A DNA stretch of 64,000 bases. It comes from Bacteroidia bacterium (lineage in GTDB: Bacteria; Bacteroidota; Bacteroidia; Flavobacteriales; Schleiferiaceae). A program made the translations under genes and the position numbers. The stretch lies in assembly GCA_030424545.1 (NCBI GenBank), contig JAUHWL010000004.1:1-64000 (forward strand), written 5' to 3'. Below the pieces are notes generated by a model, which searched no databases, was not told where the DNA came from, and saw only the letters and a program-made list of their open reading frames with translations. Each line of letters opens with the position of its first letter. Positions within the stretch are counted from its first letter, which is position 1. Below are positions 45,976 through 55,130 of this stretch, piece after piece.

Positions 45976-47724
45976 TCAGTCCTTAGCATCCTTAAAATCC
46001 TGAACTTCCTGACTATTCAGGTTTATGTAGTGGTCTTGCTTCTCTCTGTGTATTAGGCCACTTTTACCAAACTCAGTGATATAACCTTCTGCTGTCTTAT
46101 CAGGAATATTCATTTGCTTGGCTACTTCCAGGTACTTCTGCCTGTTGAACTCTTGGGGCAGGGCATCTAAGAACTTTTGTTTCCTATTCTTACGAGGGCT
46201 TGGTTTCACATCTTCCGGCAATTCAGTAAACACTTTGGCTGAATGCTTGACTAACACCCTAACCATAGCAAGTGCAGTTTGAAAGTCTCGTTCTTCACAA
46301 ATGATTTGAGTACTTGTATCGCCTGTTTCCAATATCCGCAAAGCGGAAAGAATCATGCTGATACGAAAGGCAATCAATCCTAATCTGCGAATGGTTGCCA
46401 TGTAGTCAATGCCCTGCAAGGTCATGTAATGGTCTTGCACCTGGGCAAAGAACCCATTGAACTGTGCTTGCTGGTCTGCCGTAAGGCAGAACTGCATTTC
46501 AGGACTTGCCTTCAATACTTTAAAGAGTTCGTAGAACTCAGCTCCTAAAGTGTCAAAATACTCATCCAAGCCCTGAGAAGTGGTGTCTGCAAAGACATCT
46601 TTCCAAGTTGGACGTACATTCATAAAGTAGAAAATGAATCGGCTGAATAAGCCGTTTTCAGCATTAGGAATGAGAGCCGAAACTTGTTTTGGCGTTCCTG
46701 AAAGCACTGCCGAAAGGCAGGGGTTTTCAATATCCACATACTCACGGTCAGTTCTTCGATAGTAACTGATTGTTTCATGGTGGAATGCTTTCCTGAATCC
46801 ATCAGAATAGTTGCCATAATCGGATTTGAAGGCATGAGCTAATGTGTCGCCTTCTGTCTCGAAAATCAATCCTTTGCCATCACTATCACCCAAAAGCTGA
46901 TAGGCTCCAGTAGAGCTATTGTTGGCCGGAATGAACAGCATCTTTTCAGGTGGCTTGCCGGGTTTTTCAACTCCTTCTTCTTTGCCTTTCTTGGTATTGT
47001 AATCAGCCATTTCCAATTCATGCTGTTGCTTTAGCAACTTGGCTTGTTCTCTCAGCTCCTTATGGATAGGGTTGACCAATTGGCGGCAATGTACCAAGCG
47101 GCCTTTACCTGCGGAGGCTTGGGCTGTAATAAACAGAAACATATTGGAATAGACTTTTCTACCATCATAGATTCCGAATAGTTTGGGCAAACATGCACTG
47201 ATTGAAACCAAAGAGCCTAAGAGCAACAGATCCTTTTCTTCATTGGATGTGGCAACACTTACCACCTTTTGAAGAAAGTCAGGAAGTTCAGGAAATAAAG
47301 AATCTGGAAGATTCGGCATTTCCTGTTTGGTAGGTTGGCTGGTTGTCTTTGGCTTGGAAATTTGAACTCCAGCTTGCTTTGCATGGTAGAAAAAGGTTTT
47401 CAGGGAAACGCCCTGACCTTTTGCTTTGAGGCAGTTGTCAAACTGCCGATCACATTCGGAAGCTGAATAATCAGGATAGAAGCGACTGATTCTATGGAAG
47501 TAGTCACGGCCTGATTCTCCAAATTCATCAGCAAAGGCAAAGCCGATATTCCGCCAATCGCTGTAAGCGGTGGTAATATCTATCTGGTTCGCTTCAATTT
47601 GCTGAATGATAGTTTCTACTTCTGATTCGTTGCTGTTGCTCAATGGTTGAGCTTGCTCTGTATTTATCGATTGTTGGGCAGGATTCTCCATCCATTCCAA
47701 CGGATTAAACGTTTTCTTTTCCAT
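45976..47724 (-). CDS. DUF3987 primase-helicase-like protein
   Basis: 582 aa. An N-terminal PriCT-2-like helical domain (about 40-115: DWRNIGFAFADEFGESGRDYFHRISRFYPDYS), then the DUF3987 ATPase-like core: SASAGKGRLV-type P-loop region (TAQASAGKGRLVHCRQLV), the NSSTGAYQLLGDSDGKGLIFETEGD motif, and FSRFIFYFMNVRP. It ends with a winged-helix-like region (DKTAEGYITEFGKSGLI). Such proteins serve replication of integrative elements in Bacteroidota. It follows the BT4734-like gene by three bases. Confidence 0.85.
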   Translation of the reverse strand: MEKKTFNPLEWMENPAQQSINTEQAQPLSNSNESEVETIIQQIEANQIDITTAYSDWRNIGFAFADEFGESGRDYFHRISRFYPDYSASECDRQFDNCLKAKGQGVSLKTFFYHAKQAGVQISKPKTTSQPTKQEMPNLPDSLFPELPDFLQKVVSVATSNEEKDLLLLGSLVSISACLPKLFGIYDGRKVYSNMFLFITAQASAGKGRLVHCRQLVNPIHKELREQAKLLKQQHELEMADYNTKKGKEEGVEKPGKPPEKMLFIPANNSSTGAYQLLGDSDGKGLIFETEGDTLAHAFKSDYGNYSDGFRKAFHHETISYYRRTDREYVDIENPCLSAVLSGTPKQVSALIPNAENGLFSRFIFYFMNVRPTWKDVFADTTSQGLDEYFDTLGAEFYELFKVLKASPEMQFCLTADQQAQFNGFFAQVQDHYMTLQGIDYMATIRRLGLIAFRISMILSALRILETGDTSTQIICEERDFQTALAMVRVLVKHSAKVFTELPEDVKPSPRKNRKQKFLDALPQEFNRQKYLEVAKQMNIPDKTAEGYITEFGKSGLIHREKQDHYINLNSQEVQDFKDAKD

Positions 47725-47727
47725 AAC

Positions 47728-48648
47728 CTACAGGTATTTGGGATTAATGAATGCTTGCGGGTCGTGAGGCAGGAAACATGCTCTGGAAATGTCTTTGCCT
47801 GACTGATCTACTTCCAGCTTGTAAGTGTGCTGAATGTAGTTTGCTACCGCTTTAAAATAGTCCTGGTGTTTTGCCTTTGTAAGCTCTATTGGAATTACCC
47901 ATTTCAACCCATCACCTGAAGGAGATACAAACAGTAGCTCCGTTTCAAAGTACTGGTCTTTGAGTAATTCCGCTTTCAATCCAGATAGGTCGCTTACATG
48001 GTCAAAATCAATTGTAAGAAGCCCTGAATGCTTTCTAAGGTGTTTATCATTTCGTTGTGAGAAAGTGCCTGAGAAGGTCACGTAATCGAAATTGAACGCC
48101 TTGTACTTACGGGCTTCCTTGACATCCTGAATGCTGCGAAGTGTACTTGTACACGTAGCAAATGAATCTCCCTTGATAATCGAATAGGCTTCTACCAAAT
48201 CAATATCTCTTGTTGGATTGATATTGGTAACTGGCTTGGTGTAGAAGCTGAAAAGCGGAGCTTTTAGCTTCACATGCACAGGAGCAACCACTTGTGGTTG
48301 TGACTCTTCCTGAGTGTAAAAGCCATTTTTATGACCTATGCGCAAATGCAATTCTTCATTCAGCTTTTCATTGAGTTCCTGACCCGATAAGCCAAAATGC
48401 AATGAGGCGAAATCAAAGACATTGCCTTGTGCAATGGCTTCTTCTGTGTCGGTGTGCGTAGCACATCCGTCAACTACCTTCACAATCAATGTGGGCTTGT
48501 CCGCATTGAAAGGGTTCTTGGTGGGTTTACAGTCCCTTCCCGAAAGGGAAAGGACTGTTTCACCTTGATAGTATTGGCGCAACACATAGGCATAGATATT
48601 CAGGCCGTAGTGCGTCTTGTGTAAAATGGCTTCTCTACTTATTTCCAT
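47728..48648 (-). CDS. BT4734/BF3469-like primase-associated protein
   Basis: 306 aa from ATG 48648 (MEISREAILHKTHYGLNIYAYVLRQYY); the longer reading frame to 48726 overlaps the HTH gene and is unlikely. The first half resembles a CHC2-type domain (GRDCKPTKNPFNADKPTLIVKVVDG). The second half is the BT4734-type region with L-T-I-D-F-D-H-V and the L-L-F-V-S-P-S-G-D-G-L-K-W-V-I-P motif, an archaeo-eukaryotic primase-like core. It pairs with DUF3987 in the element's replication module. Confidence 0.85.
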   Translation of the reverse strand: MEISREAILHKTHYGLNIYAYVLRQYYQGETVLSLSGRDCKPTKNPFNADKPTLIVKVVDGCATHTDTEEAIAQGNVFDFASLHFGLSGQELNEKLNEELHLRIGHKNGFYTQEESQPQVVAPVHVKLKAPLFSFYTKPVTNINPTRDIDLVEAYSIIKGDSFATCTSTLRSIQDVKEARKYKAFNFDYVTFSGTFSQRNDKHLRKHSGLLTIDFDHVSDLSGLKAELLKDQYFETELLFVSPSGDGLKWVIPIELTKAKHQDYFKAVANYIQHTYKLEVDQSGKDISRACFLPHDPQAFINPKYL

Positions 48649-48931
48649 GACCTGTGGATTTTGAAGGTTGGTAATTGGCTTCCAACATCTTTTCAATGTC
48701 AGAGAGCTTGTAGAAGAATTTGCCATTTACACGGCTGTATGGTAGTGTTCCATTGTCCCGAAGGGTCTGCAAGGTTCGCTTGCTGATATGGAGCGACTGC
48801 ATTACATCTTGTCCATCAATCCACGATTCATTGAATCTCTCCAGTCGTGTCTTTTGGTATTGCTGCAAGTATGCCTTTATGGTCTTAATCTCCTGAGAGA
48901 GCTTCAGGATTAAATCAATAATCTCTGTCAT
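48635..48931 (-). CDS. Helix-turn-helix element protein 1
   Basis: 98 aa. A short coiled coil (IIDLILKLSQEIKTIKAYLQQYQKT) and then a MerR/excisionase-type winged helix: DGQDVMQSLHISKRTLQTLRDNGTLPYSRVNGKFFYKLSDIEKML. Typical of the paired HTH proteins upstream of BT4734-like genes in Bacteroidota elements. It overlaps the following gene by 14 bases and the preceding one by ATGA. Confidence 0.85.
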   Translation of the reverse strand: MTEIIDLILKLSQEIKTIKAYLQQYQKTRLERFNESWIDGQDVMQSLHISKRTLQTLRDNGTLPYSRVNGKFFYKLSDIEKMLEANYQPSKSTGHGNK

Positions 48932-49227
48932 AGCTTCACTCTCCCTTTTTTGATTAAGTAATCGGCAGCTCGCTGATCGATTTCATCCTGCGTGGAATTG
49001 CGGTTGCGAAGCAACCACTGGTCTAATTCAGCACGGTTGAAATAGAGCTTTTTCCCGTTGGGTTTGTAGTATGGAATACTACCCGCACTCGTCAACTTAT
49101 ACAGGTGCGATTGCGACAATTCAAGGTACTGACATGCTTCATTGAAGTTCAGTACGTTTTTGAGAATCAGGTTTTGATCTAAAACATGCTTCTCGATAAT
49201 TTTGAGACGTTCTAATATTTCGTCCAT
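48928..49227 (-). CDS. Helix-turn-helix element protein 2
   Basis: 99 aa from the ATG at 49227 (MDEILERLKIIEKHVL), the usual start in this family; an in-frame upstream ATG would add 16 residues. The winged helix LNFNEACQYLELSQSHLYKLTSAGSIPYYKPNGKKLYFNRAELDQWL is a DNA-binding domain of excisionase type. It lies at the head of the replication operon. Confidence 0.85.
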   Translation of the reverse strand: MDEILERLKIIEKHVLDQNLILKNVLNFNEACQYLELSQSHLYKLTSAGSIPYYKPNGKKLYFNRAELDQWLLRNRNSTQDEIDQRAADYLIKKGRVKL

Positions 49228-49425
49228 TTTCTTAATTATTAGAGAATTAGAAATGGACATCTGGCCAAATGTCATCCTTGATTATCAAGGACTTGACAAA
49301 GTTCCGTAGAAGGGTTTGGTAGCCTTAGAAATGGAAATTTCATTCCTTGTAAGTGGTTGATTTACAAGGGTTATTGAAAAAGAGTGGAAATTTGAATTGG
49401 TAAATTGACGGCAAATTACCGCAAT

Positions 49426-50451
49426 TCAACAATTGGGTAATTGGGTAAGCCAGAACTGAGTATCTACATAATCCGCTACAGCATCAGGGTCATTCCGATA
49501 AGTTCTGAATTGCTTGTCAATATCAGTAGCGTAGCGGTGATCTAAGAACTTGCGAATAGCTACATCCTTGATTTCCTTGTTTCCCGGAAACTGCCTTTTG
49601 TTGAAGTAGCCTTTATTGATTAAGTGGAGGTAGATGCATGCCAGTTCGTTCTTGGCTCCATGCTTATTTGTGAAGTTGTAGTCAGCATCAATGTAACCGT
49701 ACTCATGCAGCTTGCTCTCAAAACTGCCAAAGCGATTAGGGTTTTTGATAATGGTACTGAAAGTCAAAATGCCTTTCTTTTCAGGGCGAACATCATTTGA
49801 TATGGGCTGAAATGTGGAGGTTTCAACCGAATCAGGTTTGATAGGTGCAGCTTTGGCCAGTGGTTTTTTGGTTGCTTCAACGATTACACTTGGTTGAGGT
49901 GCTGTTTGCTCAAAGTAGGTGTAATAGATTTCTTCTTCGGTTAGCGGATCTTGCTTTAGCAAACTTGGGTAGGCTTCCTGAATCTCCAAGTACAACCTAA
50001 CCAATTCATGTTTTAGGTAATGAATGATAAAGGATTCATCAGCCAAGACTTTGTCCTGGCTGGATAATCCTGTCTTGGGTTGGTATTGCTCTTCTTGGTA
50101 CTGGCGTTCAATTAATACCTGAGCAAGCTCTTTGAGTTTTTGTGGTAATGTTCTGGTCAAAGCCCAATGAACATGGTATTTCTTTTCGTTATCGTTGACA
50201 GCTTCTTCAACTGCTTTGTGGAGGTTGTTGAGAAAGCGGATTGCTTCATGGTCAATGAGTGAGGTGTAGTATTTCCGCTTGTTGGATAGGGGATTGAGAA
50301 AAGAAAGTTCAAAGCTCGGTTGTACTTGATAATAGGTCTTTTCAAGGTCGTTTAAATCCTGTTTAAACTTCATTTCAGAAACATTGCTAATCATCCAAGG
50401 CCGAAGGTCGAGGAATAGAATGCGGTTGTATATGTCTAATTCGGTGCTCAT
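49426..50451 (-). CDS. RteC-like regulator
   Basis: 341 aa. The opening and middle show RteC features (KYHVHWALTRTLPQKLKELAQVLIERQYQ; DESFIIHYLKHELVRLYLEIQEAYP). The C-terminal third is a winged-helix-like domain (YIDADYNFTNKHGAKNELACIYLHLINKGYF... HRYATDIDKQFRTY). RteC is known from CTnDOT as a regulator of excision. Its start overlaps the integrase stop by ATGA. Confidence 0.82.
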   Translation of the reverse strand: MSTELDIYNRILFLDLRPWMISNVSEMKFKQDLNDLEKTYYQVQPSFELSFLNPLSNKRKYYTSLIDHEAIRFLNNLHKAVEEAVNDNEKKYHVHWALTRTLPQKLKELAQVLIERQYQEEQYQPKTGLSSQDKVLADESFIIHYLKHELVRLYLEIQEAYPSLLKQDPLTEEEIYYTYFEQTAPQPSVIVEATKKPLAKAAPIKPDSVETSTFQPISNDVRPEKKGILTFSTIIKNPNRFGSFESKLHEYGYIDADYNFTNKHGAKNELACIYLHLINKGYFNKRQFPGNKEIKDVAIRKFLDHRYATDIDKQFRTYRNDPDAVADYVDTQFWLTQLPNC

Positions 50452-51542
50452 AAATCCAACTTGATTTTGTTAGCTGCTTCTTTCTTCTTGTCGTCAATGA
50501 TCTTGGCATAGACCTGAGTGGTTTTCAACTCCCTGTGGCCAAGCAATTTTGAGACCGTGTATATGTCAGTTCCTGCGGTAAGCTGTAAGGTGGCATAGGT
50601 GTGACGGGCGCAATGGAAGGTTATCGTCTTGGTAATACCAGCTCTCATTACCCATTGTTGTAATTTGAGATTATGCCAGGCAGAGTATTTCAATCCCTTA
50701 AACACTCGCTCGTCTTTGTCTTGGCGTTCGCCAAGCAAACCGAAGGCTTGCTCTGAGATAGGCAGTGTTTCCGCTCCTTTGGTTTTCTTCTGTCTGAAAC
50801 GAATGTAGTAGCCCATATCATTTGAGTGTTGCACTTCGGACCATAGAAGCTTATTTATATCTGACCAACGAAGGCCAGTAAGGCATGAGAAAATGAAAGC
50901 GGTTTTTAGCTGAGGTATTTCACATTCAGCTTTAACAACTGCTTGCAGCTCTTCCAGTGTTAAAAACTCTCTTTCCGGTTCTCCTTGCTTGAATGCTTCA
51001 ACTCCTTCTGCTGGATTGTGTGGAATGATACCATCCTTCACCGCTTGCTTTAGTGCAGCTCTTAGTTTGTTGAAATAGGAGTACTTGGAGTTTTGAGAAA
51101 GTTTCTGGATTCCATGTCCGGTGGCTTTCTTGTCAAGGTATTCTTTGAAGTCCTGGACAAACTCACGATTCACGAACTCAAAGGAAATATCCTGTGGTAT
51201 AAATGCCTTCATGTGCTTGATCATACTATCCCAATTTCCGTAGTTGCCCGGACTGTCTTTGCGTTTATTGGCAAGCAATTCAAGGTAGGCGGTGAAACTA
51301 CCTTTCAGCTTCTCATTGTCACGGAATCCATAAACACCGTTTTGGATTTCGATTTGTCGCTGTGCTCTTATGGTCTCAGCCAGTTGGAGCGTTTTCTTGT
51401 TGACTTCCTTTTGCTCTTTGGTTTTGGCGTTAGGGTCGAGGTAGAGTTTTAGGTACTCCGTTTTGCGTTTCCCTTGGTGATAGTAGTCCAGGTATAAACT
51501 GGTCTGGCCACCTTGATTGCGTTTTCTTAGTGTAACCTTCAT
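50448..51542 (-). CDS. int: Tyrosine site-specific integrase
   Basis: 364 aa. An N-terminal arm-binding domain ([29 protein letters not shown]), SAM-like core-binding domain (about 105-190), and catalytic domain with the first Arg in [13 protein letters not shown] (H-x-x-R), [11 protein letters not shown] with the nucleophile Tyr. All pentad positions look intact. It is placed ~590 bases from the right attachment site and is expected to integrate the island into mnmE. It overlaps the neighbours on both sides by ATGA. Confidence 0.92.
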   Translation of the reverse strand: MKVTLRKRNQGGQTSLYLDYYHQGKRKTEYLKLYLDPNAKTKEQKEVNKKTLQLAETIRAQRQIEIQNGVYGFRDNEKLKGSFTAYLELLANKRKDSPGNYGNWDSMIKHMKAFIPQDISFEFVNREFVQDFKEYLDKKATGHGIQKLSQNSKYSYFNKLRAALKQAVKDGIIPHNPAEGVEAFKQGEPEREFLTLEELQAVVKAECEIPQLKTAFIFSCLTGLRWSDINKLLWSEVQHSNDMGYYIRFRQKKTKGAETLPISEQAFGLLGERQDKDERVFKGLKYSAWHNLKLQQWVMRAGITKTITFHCARHTYATLQLTAGTDIYTVSKLLGHRELKTTQVYAKIIDDKKKEAANKIKLDL

Positions 51543-51892
51543 GCTTGAAACAGTTTTTCGATTTCAGTTCTCTTGATAATGGTACGTCTCCCGATTTTGG
51601 CAGCATTGATAGTACCGCTCTTTATCTGGCGGTAAAGGGTCATTCTACTTGCTCCAAGTAGTTCACAGGTTTCGGATATGCTGAGAAAATCCTTGTCCTG
51701 TAGCTTTTGCTGATTGTGTTGGGATTTCTGAGAAGCAACTGAGGGAATTTCCTGAACCTTCTTTTCTCTCTGCCTTTTCTTGTAGGCTCGTTTGGCACAT
51801 AGATCACCACAAAATTGGGTCACTGTGGTCTTGGCAATGAACTCATTGCCGCAGTGCTGACAGATTTTAGGAACTCGAATGTTGCTGCTCAT
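51539..51892 (-). CDS. Zinc-ribbon/HTH excisionase-like protein
   Basis: 117 aa. An N-terminal zinc-ribbon-like motif (C-Q-H-C-G ... F-C-G-D-L-C) with basic tail KKRQREKKV, then a C-terminal excisionase-like winged helix ([46 protein letters not shown]). It precedes int in an ATGA overlap and is the outermost gene of the island. Probably a recombination directionality factor or a regulator. Confidence 0.82.
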   Translation of the reverse strand: MSSNIRVPKICQHCGNEFIAKTTVTQFCGDLCAKRAYKKRQREKKVQEIPSVASQKSQHNQQKLQDKDFLSISETCELLGASRMTLYRQIKSGTINAAKIGRRTIIKRTEIEKLFQA

Positions 51893-51990
51893 GACGTTTC
51901 TTTAAAAGGGGAGAAAATGTATCAGTACGTATCTGATTGTATCAGTTTGTATCTGTATGTAACATAATCTCTCCGGTGCTCTGTAAATCT

Positions 51991-52069
51991 GTTGCTAACA
52001 ACAAAAATTGTTTCTATAGCAACAAATTAGAAACGAAATATACGAAAATAAGGGAAGATTAGCAACAAA
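51991..52069. repeat. Cluster of TAGCAAC-type sites near the right att (candidate integrase arm sites)
   Basis: GTTGCTAA at 51991-51998 (inverted), TAGCAACAAA at 52017-52026, and AGATTAGCAACAAA at 52056-52069. The last also occurs near the left end (26732-26745). Multiple spaced copies near both att cores are typical of arm-type sites. The remaining sequence 51893-52134 has no gene. Confidence 0.55.
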
Positions 52070-52134
52070 TAAAAGAAGTAAAAACCGCTTAAAATGCACT
52101 AAAAGAAGGGTTTAGCTAAGTAAAAGAAAAGTAA

Positions 52135-52150
52135 TTACTTTCCAATACAA
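52135..52150. repeat. Right attachment site at the mnmE 3' end
   Basis: TTACTTTCCAATACAA: encodes the last codons of mnmE (C-I-G-K-stop) on the minus strand and matches the left copy at 15 of 16 bases; the mismatch is silent (GGA versus GGG). Confidence 0.82.
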
Positions 52151-53514
52151 AACTTCCCAAAAATTGTCCCTAAAATATCACGATCTGGTTCAATAGCTCC
52201 TGTAATATTACCCAAATGGCGAAGTGCTTCACGTACATCTTCGGCAAGTAAATCGGTGGTTAGGCCAATCTCAATGCCGTCTTGTACTTGGTTAATTGCT
52301 GCAAGCGCAAGGTTTAAACTTTCGTAATGGCGACTATTAGTAACAATAATTTGGTTGTTGCTTAATGCTTTGGTGTCGGCAAGGGTAAGCAGTGCATCTT
52401 GCAATGCATCTAACCCTAAACCTTCTTTGGCCGAAATGGCAATGGGCGAAATGTTGGTGTTTGTAAATGCAACAGGTGCCTTTGCGCGGTCGGTTTTATT
52501 GGCTAGCACCAATACCGATTTGTTTCCCGCTTTTTCCATCACCATGTTTACGTGTGTTTCTAAATCGCTTTCTGGATTGGCAGCATCGTATAAATAAAGT
52601 ACTATATGGGCCTGCTCAATTTTTTCAAAAGCGCGTTTAATACCAATGTTTTCCACAGTATCGGTGGTTTCGCGCAATCCAGCCGTATCTATAAACCGAA
52701 AAGAAAGTCCGCCCAAATGAATTTCATCTTCAACGGTATCGCGGGTGGTGCCGGCAATTTCGCTTACAATGGCACGCTCCTCGTTAAGCAAAGCATTTAA
52801 TAAGGTGCTTTTACCGGCATTTGGTGCGCCAACAATGGCAACAGGAATTCCATTTTTTATTACGTTACCAACTTTAAAACTCTGAATAAGTCGAGTAAGC
52901 ACTTTGTCGATTTTTGTGAGCAGTTGCACCAGATGATCGCGGTTGGCAAACTCTACATCCTCTTCGCTAAAATCTAGCTCCAATTCTATCAAGCTCGCAA
53001 AGTTGATGAGCTCTTCGCGCAATTGCGCAATTTCTTTACTAAAACCACCGCGCATTTGCTGTAGGGCAACTTTATGTGCGGCATCGTTTTCTGCAGCTAT
53101 CAAATCGGCAACCGCTTCGGCTTGACTTAGGTCCATTTTACCGTTCATAAAAGCGCGCATGGTAAACTCGCCTGGGTCGGCCATGCGTGCGCCTTTTTCA
53201 ATAAGCAATTGTAATAATTTGTTTTGTATTAGCACAGATCCGTGGCACGAAATCTCTACAGATTCCTCGCCTGTAAAACTTTTGGCATCTTTAAATAGTG
53301 TAACCAGCACTTCGTCTAGCAACAAGCCATCTTTTTTTATGGTTCCAAAATGTACCGTATGGCTGGCTTTGTCTATTAGTTTTTTGGTTTTGTTAGTTGA
53401 GTTAAAAACTCCATCAACCAAGGCAATACTCCCTTTACCTGAAAGGCGAATAACAGCAATAGCGCCCATGCCGGAAGGGGTAGCAAGCGCACAAATAATA
53501 TCGTTTCTAAGCAT
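52135..53514 (-). CDS. mnmE: tRNA uridine-5-carboxymethylaminomethyl modification GTPase MnmE
   Basis: 459 aa from the ATG at 53514 (MLRNDIICALATPSGMGAIAVIRLSG). N-terminal folate-binding domain, helical domain, and inserted G domain with G1 G-A-P-N-A-G-K-S (229-236), G2/G3 TTRD and DTAGLRET, NKTD; the C-terminal C-I-G-K is the functional cysteine motif. With MnmG it modifies wobble uridine in tRNAs. Its last bases are the island's att site, and the coding end remains intact after insertion. Confidence 0.95.
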   Translation of the reverse strand: MLRNDIICALATPSGMGAIAVIRLSGKGSIALVDGVFNSTNKTKKLIDKASHTVHFGTIKKDGLLLDEVLVTLFKDAKSFTGEESVEISCHGSVLIQNKLLQLLIEKGARMADPGEFTMRAFMNGKMDLSQAEAVADLIAAENDAAHKVALQQMRGGFSKEIAQLREELINFASLIELELDFSEEDVEFANRDHLVQLLTKIDKVLTRLIQSFKVGNVIKNGIPVAIVGAPNAGKSTLLNALLNEERAIVSEIAGTTRDTVEDEIHLGGLSFRFIDTAGLRETTDTVENIGIKRAFEKIEQAHIVLYLYDAANPESDLETHVNMVMEKAGNKSVLVLANKTDRAKAPVAFTNTNISPIAISAKEGLGLDALQDALLTLADTKALSNNQIIVTNSRHYESLNLALAAINQVQDGIEIGLTTDLLAEDVREALRHLGNITGAIEPDRDILGTIFGKFCIGK

Positions 53515-53764
53515 GGCGCAAAAGTAAGACGTAAAGCCCCTCCAACCTCCCCAAAGCAAAGGCTTTTGTTATGTGGTAAAATGAGATTTTTAAGTTGTGA
53601 TTGAATAAGTGAATTTCTGGCATTGCGTGAAAAATTTGTACGTGCCGGAAAGTTGTCCTTAACTGGTAATTGATAGGCGATGACTGAGTTTTATTATTTA
53701 AGTGTACAATCTAAAATTTAACATCTCTTGTCTGGGTTCTTTTTACATCAAAATTTCCCGCCAA

Positions 53765-53796
53765 TCTCCCTCTCCTTTAAGCAGAGGGACAGGTTG
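53765..53796. repeat. Palindromic intergenic repeat, copy 1
   Basis: CCCTCT...AGAGGG stem around CCTTTAAGC. Copy 2 is at 53893. Such CCCTCTCCTTTAAGG-type palindromes are commonly dispersed in Bacteroidota chromosomes. Confidence 0.6.
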
Positions 53797-53892
53797 AAAA
53801 TGCAGACCGAAGCGTCAGCAGGAGAGGTCAACACAAGCCTAGTAAACACAACTTTTACATTTTTATTTTTTTCCACAACCAGAGCACGCCTG

Positions 53893-53927
53893 TCTCCCTC
53901 TACTTTAAGGAGAGGGCCGGGGAAAGG
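53893..53927. repeat. Palindromic intergenic repeat, copy 2
   Basis: CCCTCTACTTTAAGGAGAGGG forms a hairpin and is followed by CCGGGGAAAGG. It is a diverged copy of the element at 53765. Confidence 0.6.
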
Positions 53928-54106
53928 TCAATACTAACAGAGCGCCCGTTTAAAAACAAAGTCCATAGCATTAGCAATTTAGGTCAACACAACCAGAGCG
54001 AACACAGCTATCATTTCCAAGTCTATAATAAATCCAAATTTTCTCCTTCATCATTTAACTTTTCGGCTATTTTTGCGGCGTTAAAAACAAAGACTAAAAT
54101 CTCATC

Positions 54107-54976
54107 ATGAGCGTACTTGTAAATAAAGATTCTAAAATAATTGTTCAAGGTTTTACTGGTAAAGAAGGTACTTTCCATGCCGAACAAATGATAGCTTATA
54201 ACACAAACGTAGTAGGTGGTGTTACACCTGGTAAAGGAGGACAAACGCATTTAGATAGACCCGTTTTTAATACCGTTGCTGATGCCGTTAAGGAAACCGG
54301 TGCCGATGTATCTATCATATTTGTACCTCCAGCATTTGCTGCAGATAGCATAATGGAAGCCGCTGCTGGTGGGATAAAAGTAATCGTAACCATTACAGAA
54401 GGTATACCTGTTAAAGATATGGTTGTGGTTAAAGAGTATATTAAAGATTTTGATTGTACGCTAATCGGACCAAACTGCCCAGGTGTAATTACCGCAGACG
54501 AAGCCAAAGTGGGAATTATGCCCGGTTTTGTCTTTAAAAAGGGTAAAGTAGGTATTGTTTCTAAATCTGGTACATTAACATACGAAGCAGCAGACCAAGT
54601 AGTAAAAGCCGGTTTAGGCATTACAACCGCTATTGGTATTGGTGGCGACCCCATTATTGGTACAACAACCAAAGAAGCCGTAGAATTATTGATGAACGAT
54701 CCTGAAACAAAAGGTATTGTAATGATTGGCGAGATTGGTGGAAACCTAGAAGCTGTTGCTGCAAAATGGATTAAAGAAAACGGTACTAAACCTGTTGTTG
54801 GATTTATTGCTGGTGAAACCGCTCCTGTGGGTAGAACCATGGGCCATGCAGGTGCAATTGTTGGCGGGGCAGAAGATACTGCAGCAGCTAAAAAAGCAAT
54901 TATGCGCGAGTGCGGAATTCACGTTGTAGATTCTCCAGCACACATTGGTTCTAAAATGGCCGAAGTATTGGCATAA
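54107..54976 (+). CDS. sucD: Succinyl-CoA ligase alpha subunit
   Basis: 289 aa, full length. CoA-binding N-terminal domain ([31 protein letters not shown]), I-G-P-N-C-P-G-V-I near 123, and the active-site histidine in [10 protein letters not shown] (~246). It catalyses the substrate-level phosphorylation step of the TCA cycle with SucC, which is not adjacent. Followed by a strong terminator. Confidence 0.96.
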   Translation: MSVLVNKDSKIIVQGFTGKEGTFHAEQMIAYNTNVVGGVTPGKGGQTHLDRPVFNTVADAVKETGADVSIIFVPPAFAADSIMEAAAGGIKVIVTITEGIPVKDMVVVKEYIKDFDCTLIGPNCPGVITADEAKVGIMPGFVFKKGKVGIVSKSGTLTYEAADQVVKAGLGITTAIGIGGDPIIGTTTKEAVELLMNDPETKGIVMIGEIGGNLEAVAAKWIKENGTKPVVGFIAGETAPVGRTMGHAGAIVGGAEDTAAAKKAIMRECGIHVVDSPAHIGSKMAEVLA

Positions 54977-54991
54977 AAAACATTTTTTTTT

Positions 54992-55030
54992 CATGGAAAA
55001 GGCCAGCCGAAGTGTTGGCCTTTTTTCATG
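54992..55030 (+). terminator. Rho-independent terminator after sucD
   Basis: Hairpin CATGGAAAAGGCCA / TGGCCTTTTTTCATG with a 10-base loop and T-run, 16 bases past the sucD stop. Confidence 0.85.
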
Positions 55031-55130
55031 AAAAACTATTTTTAAATAAAACAATATCCATAGGAATTTTTCTCAATTTTACGCGGATTTAGATTTTATC
55101 GTATCAATTAAAAATTGCTATTTTCAACCC

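Larger units (their letters stand above)
26669..52150. mobile_element. Integrative island in the 3' end of mnmE (mercury/copper resistance, Argonaute)
   Basis: About 25.5 kb bounded by direct repeats TTACTT-C/T-CCAATACAA (left 26669-26684, right 52135-52150; 15 of 16 identical). The right end carries a tyrosine integrase and HTH gene beside mnmE. The element module (DUF3987, BT4734-like, HTH pair, RteC) is Bacteroidota-specific. The cargo is mercury and copper resistance plus a prokaryotic Argonaute. There is no relaxase, coupling protein or conjugation gene, so transfer would need help in trans. mnmE (trmE/thdF) 3' end is a known target of tyrosine-integrase islands such as SGI1. Confidence 0.85.
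53515..54106. other. Intergenic region with repeated palindromes
   Basis: 592 bases between divergent mnmE and sucD. No credible gene. Two imperfect copies of an ~32-bp palindromic element (53765-53796 and 53893-53927, sharing TCTCCCTCT-CTTTAAG and AGAGGG), and a related CCTCCAACCTCCCC block at ~53539. Each palindrome is followed by GGTCAA-containing spacer copies (about 53828, 53926, 53981) and near-repeats of 'aacacaa...agcg/aacac'. The sucD promoter should be in the last ~100 bases. Confidence 0.6.
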
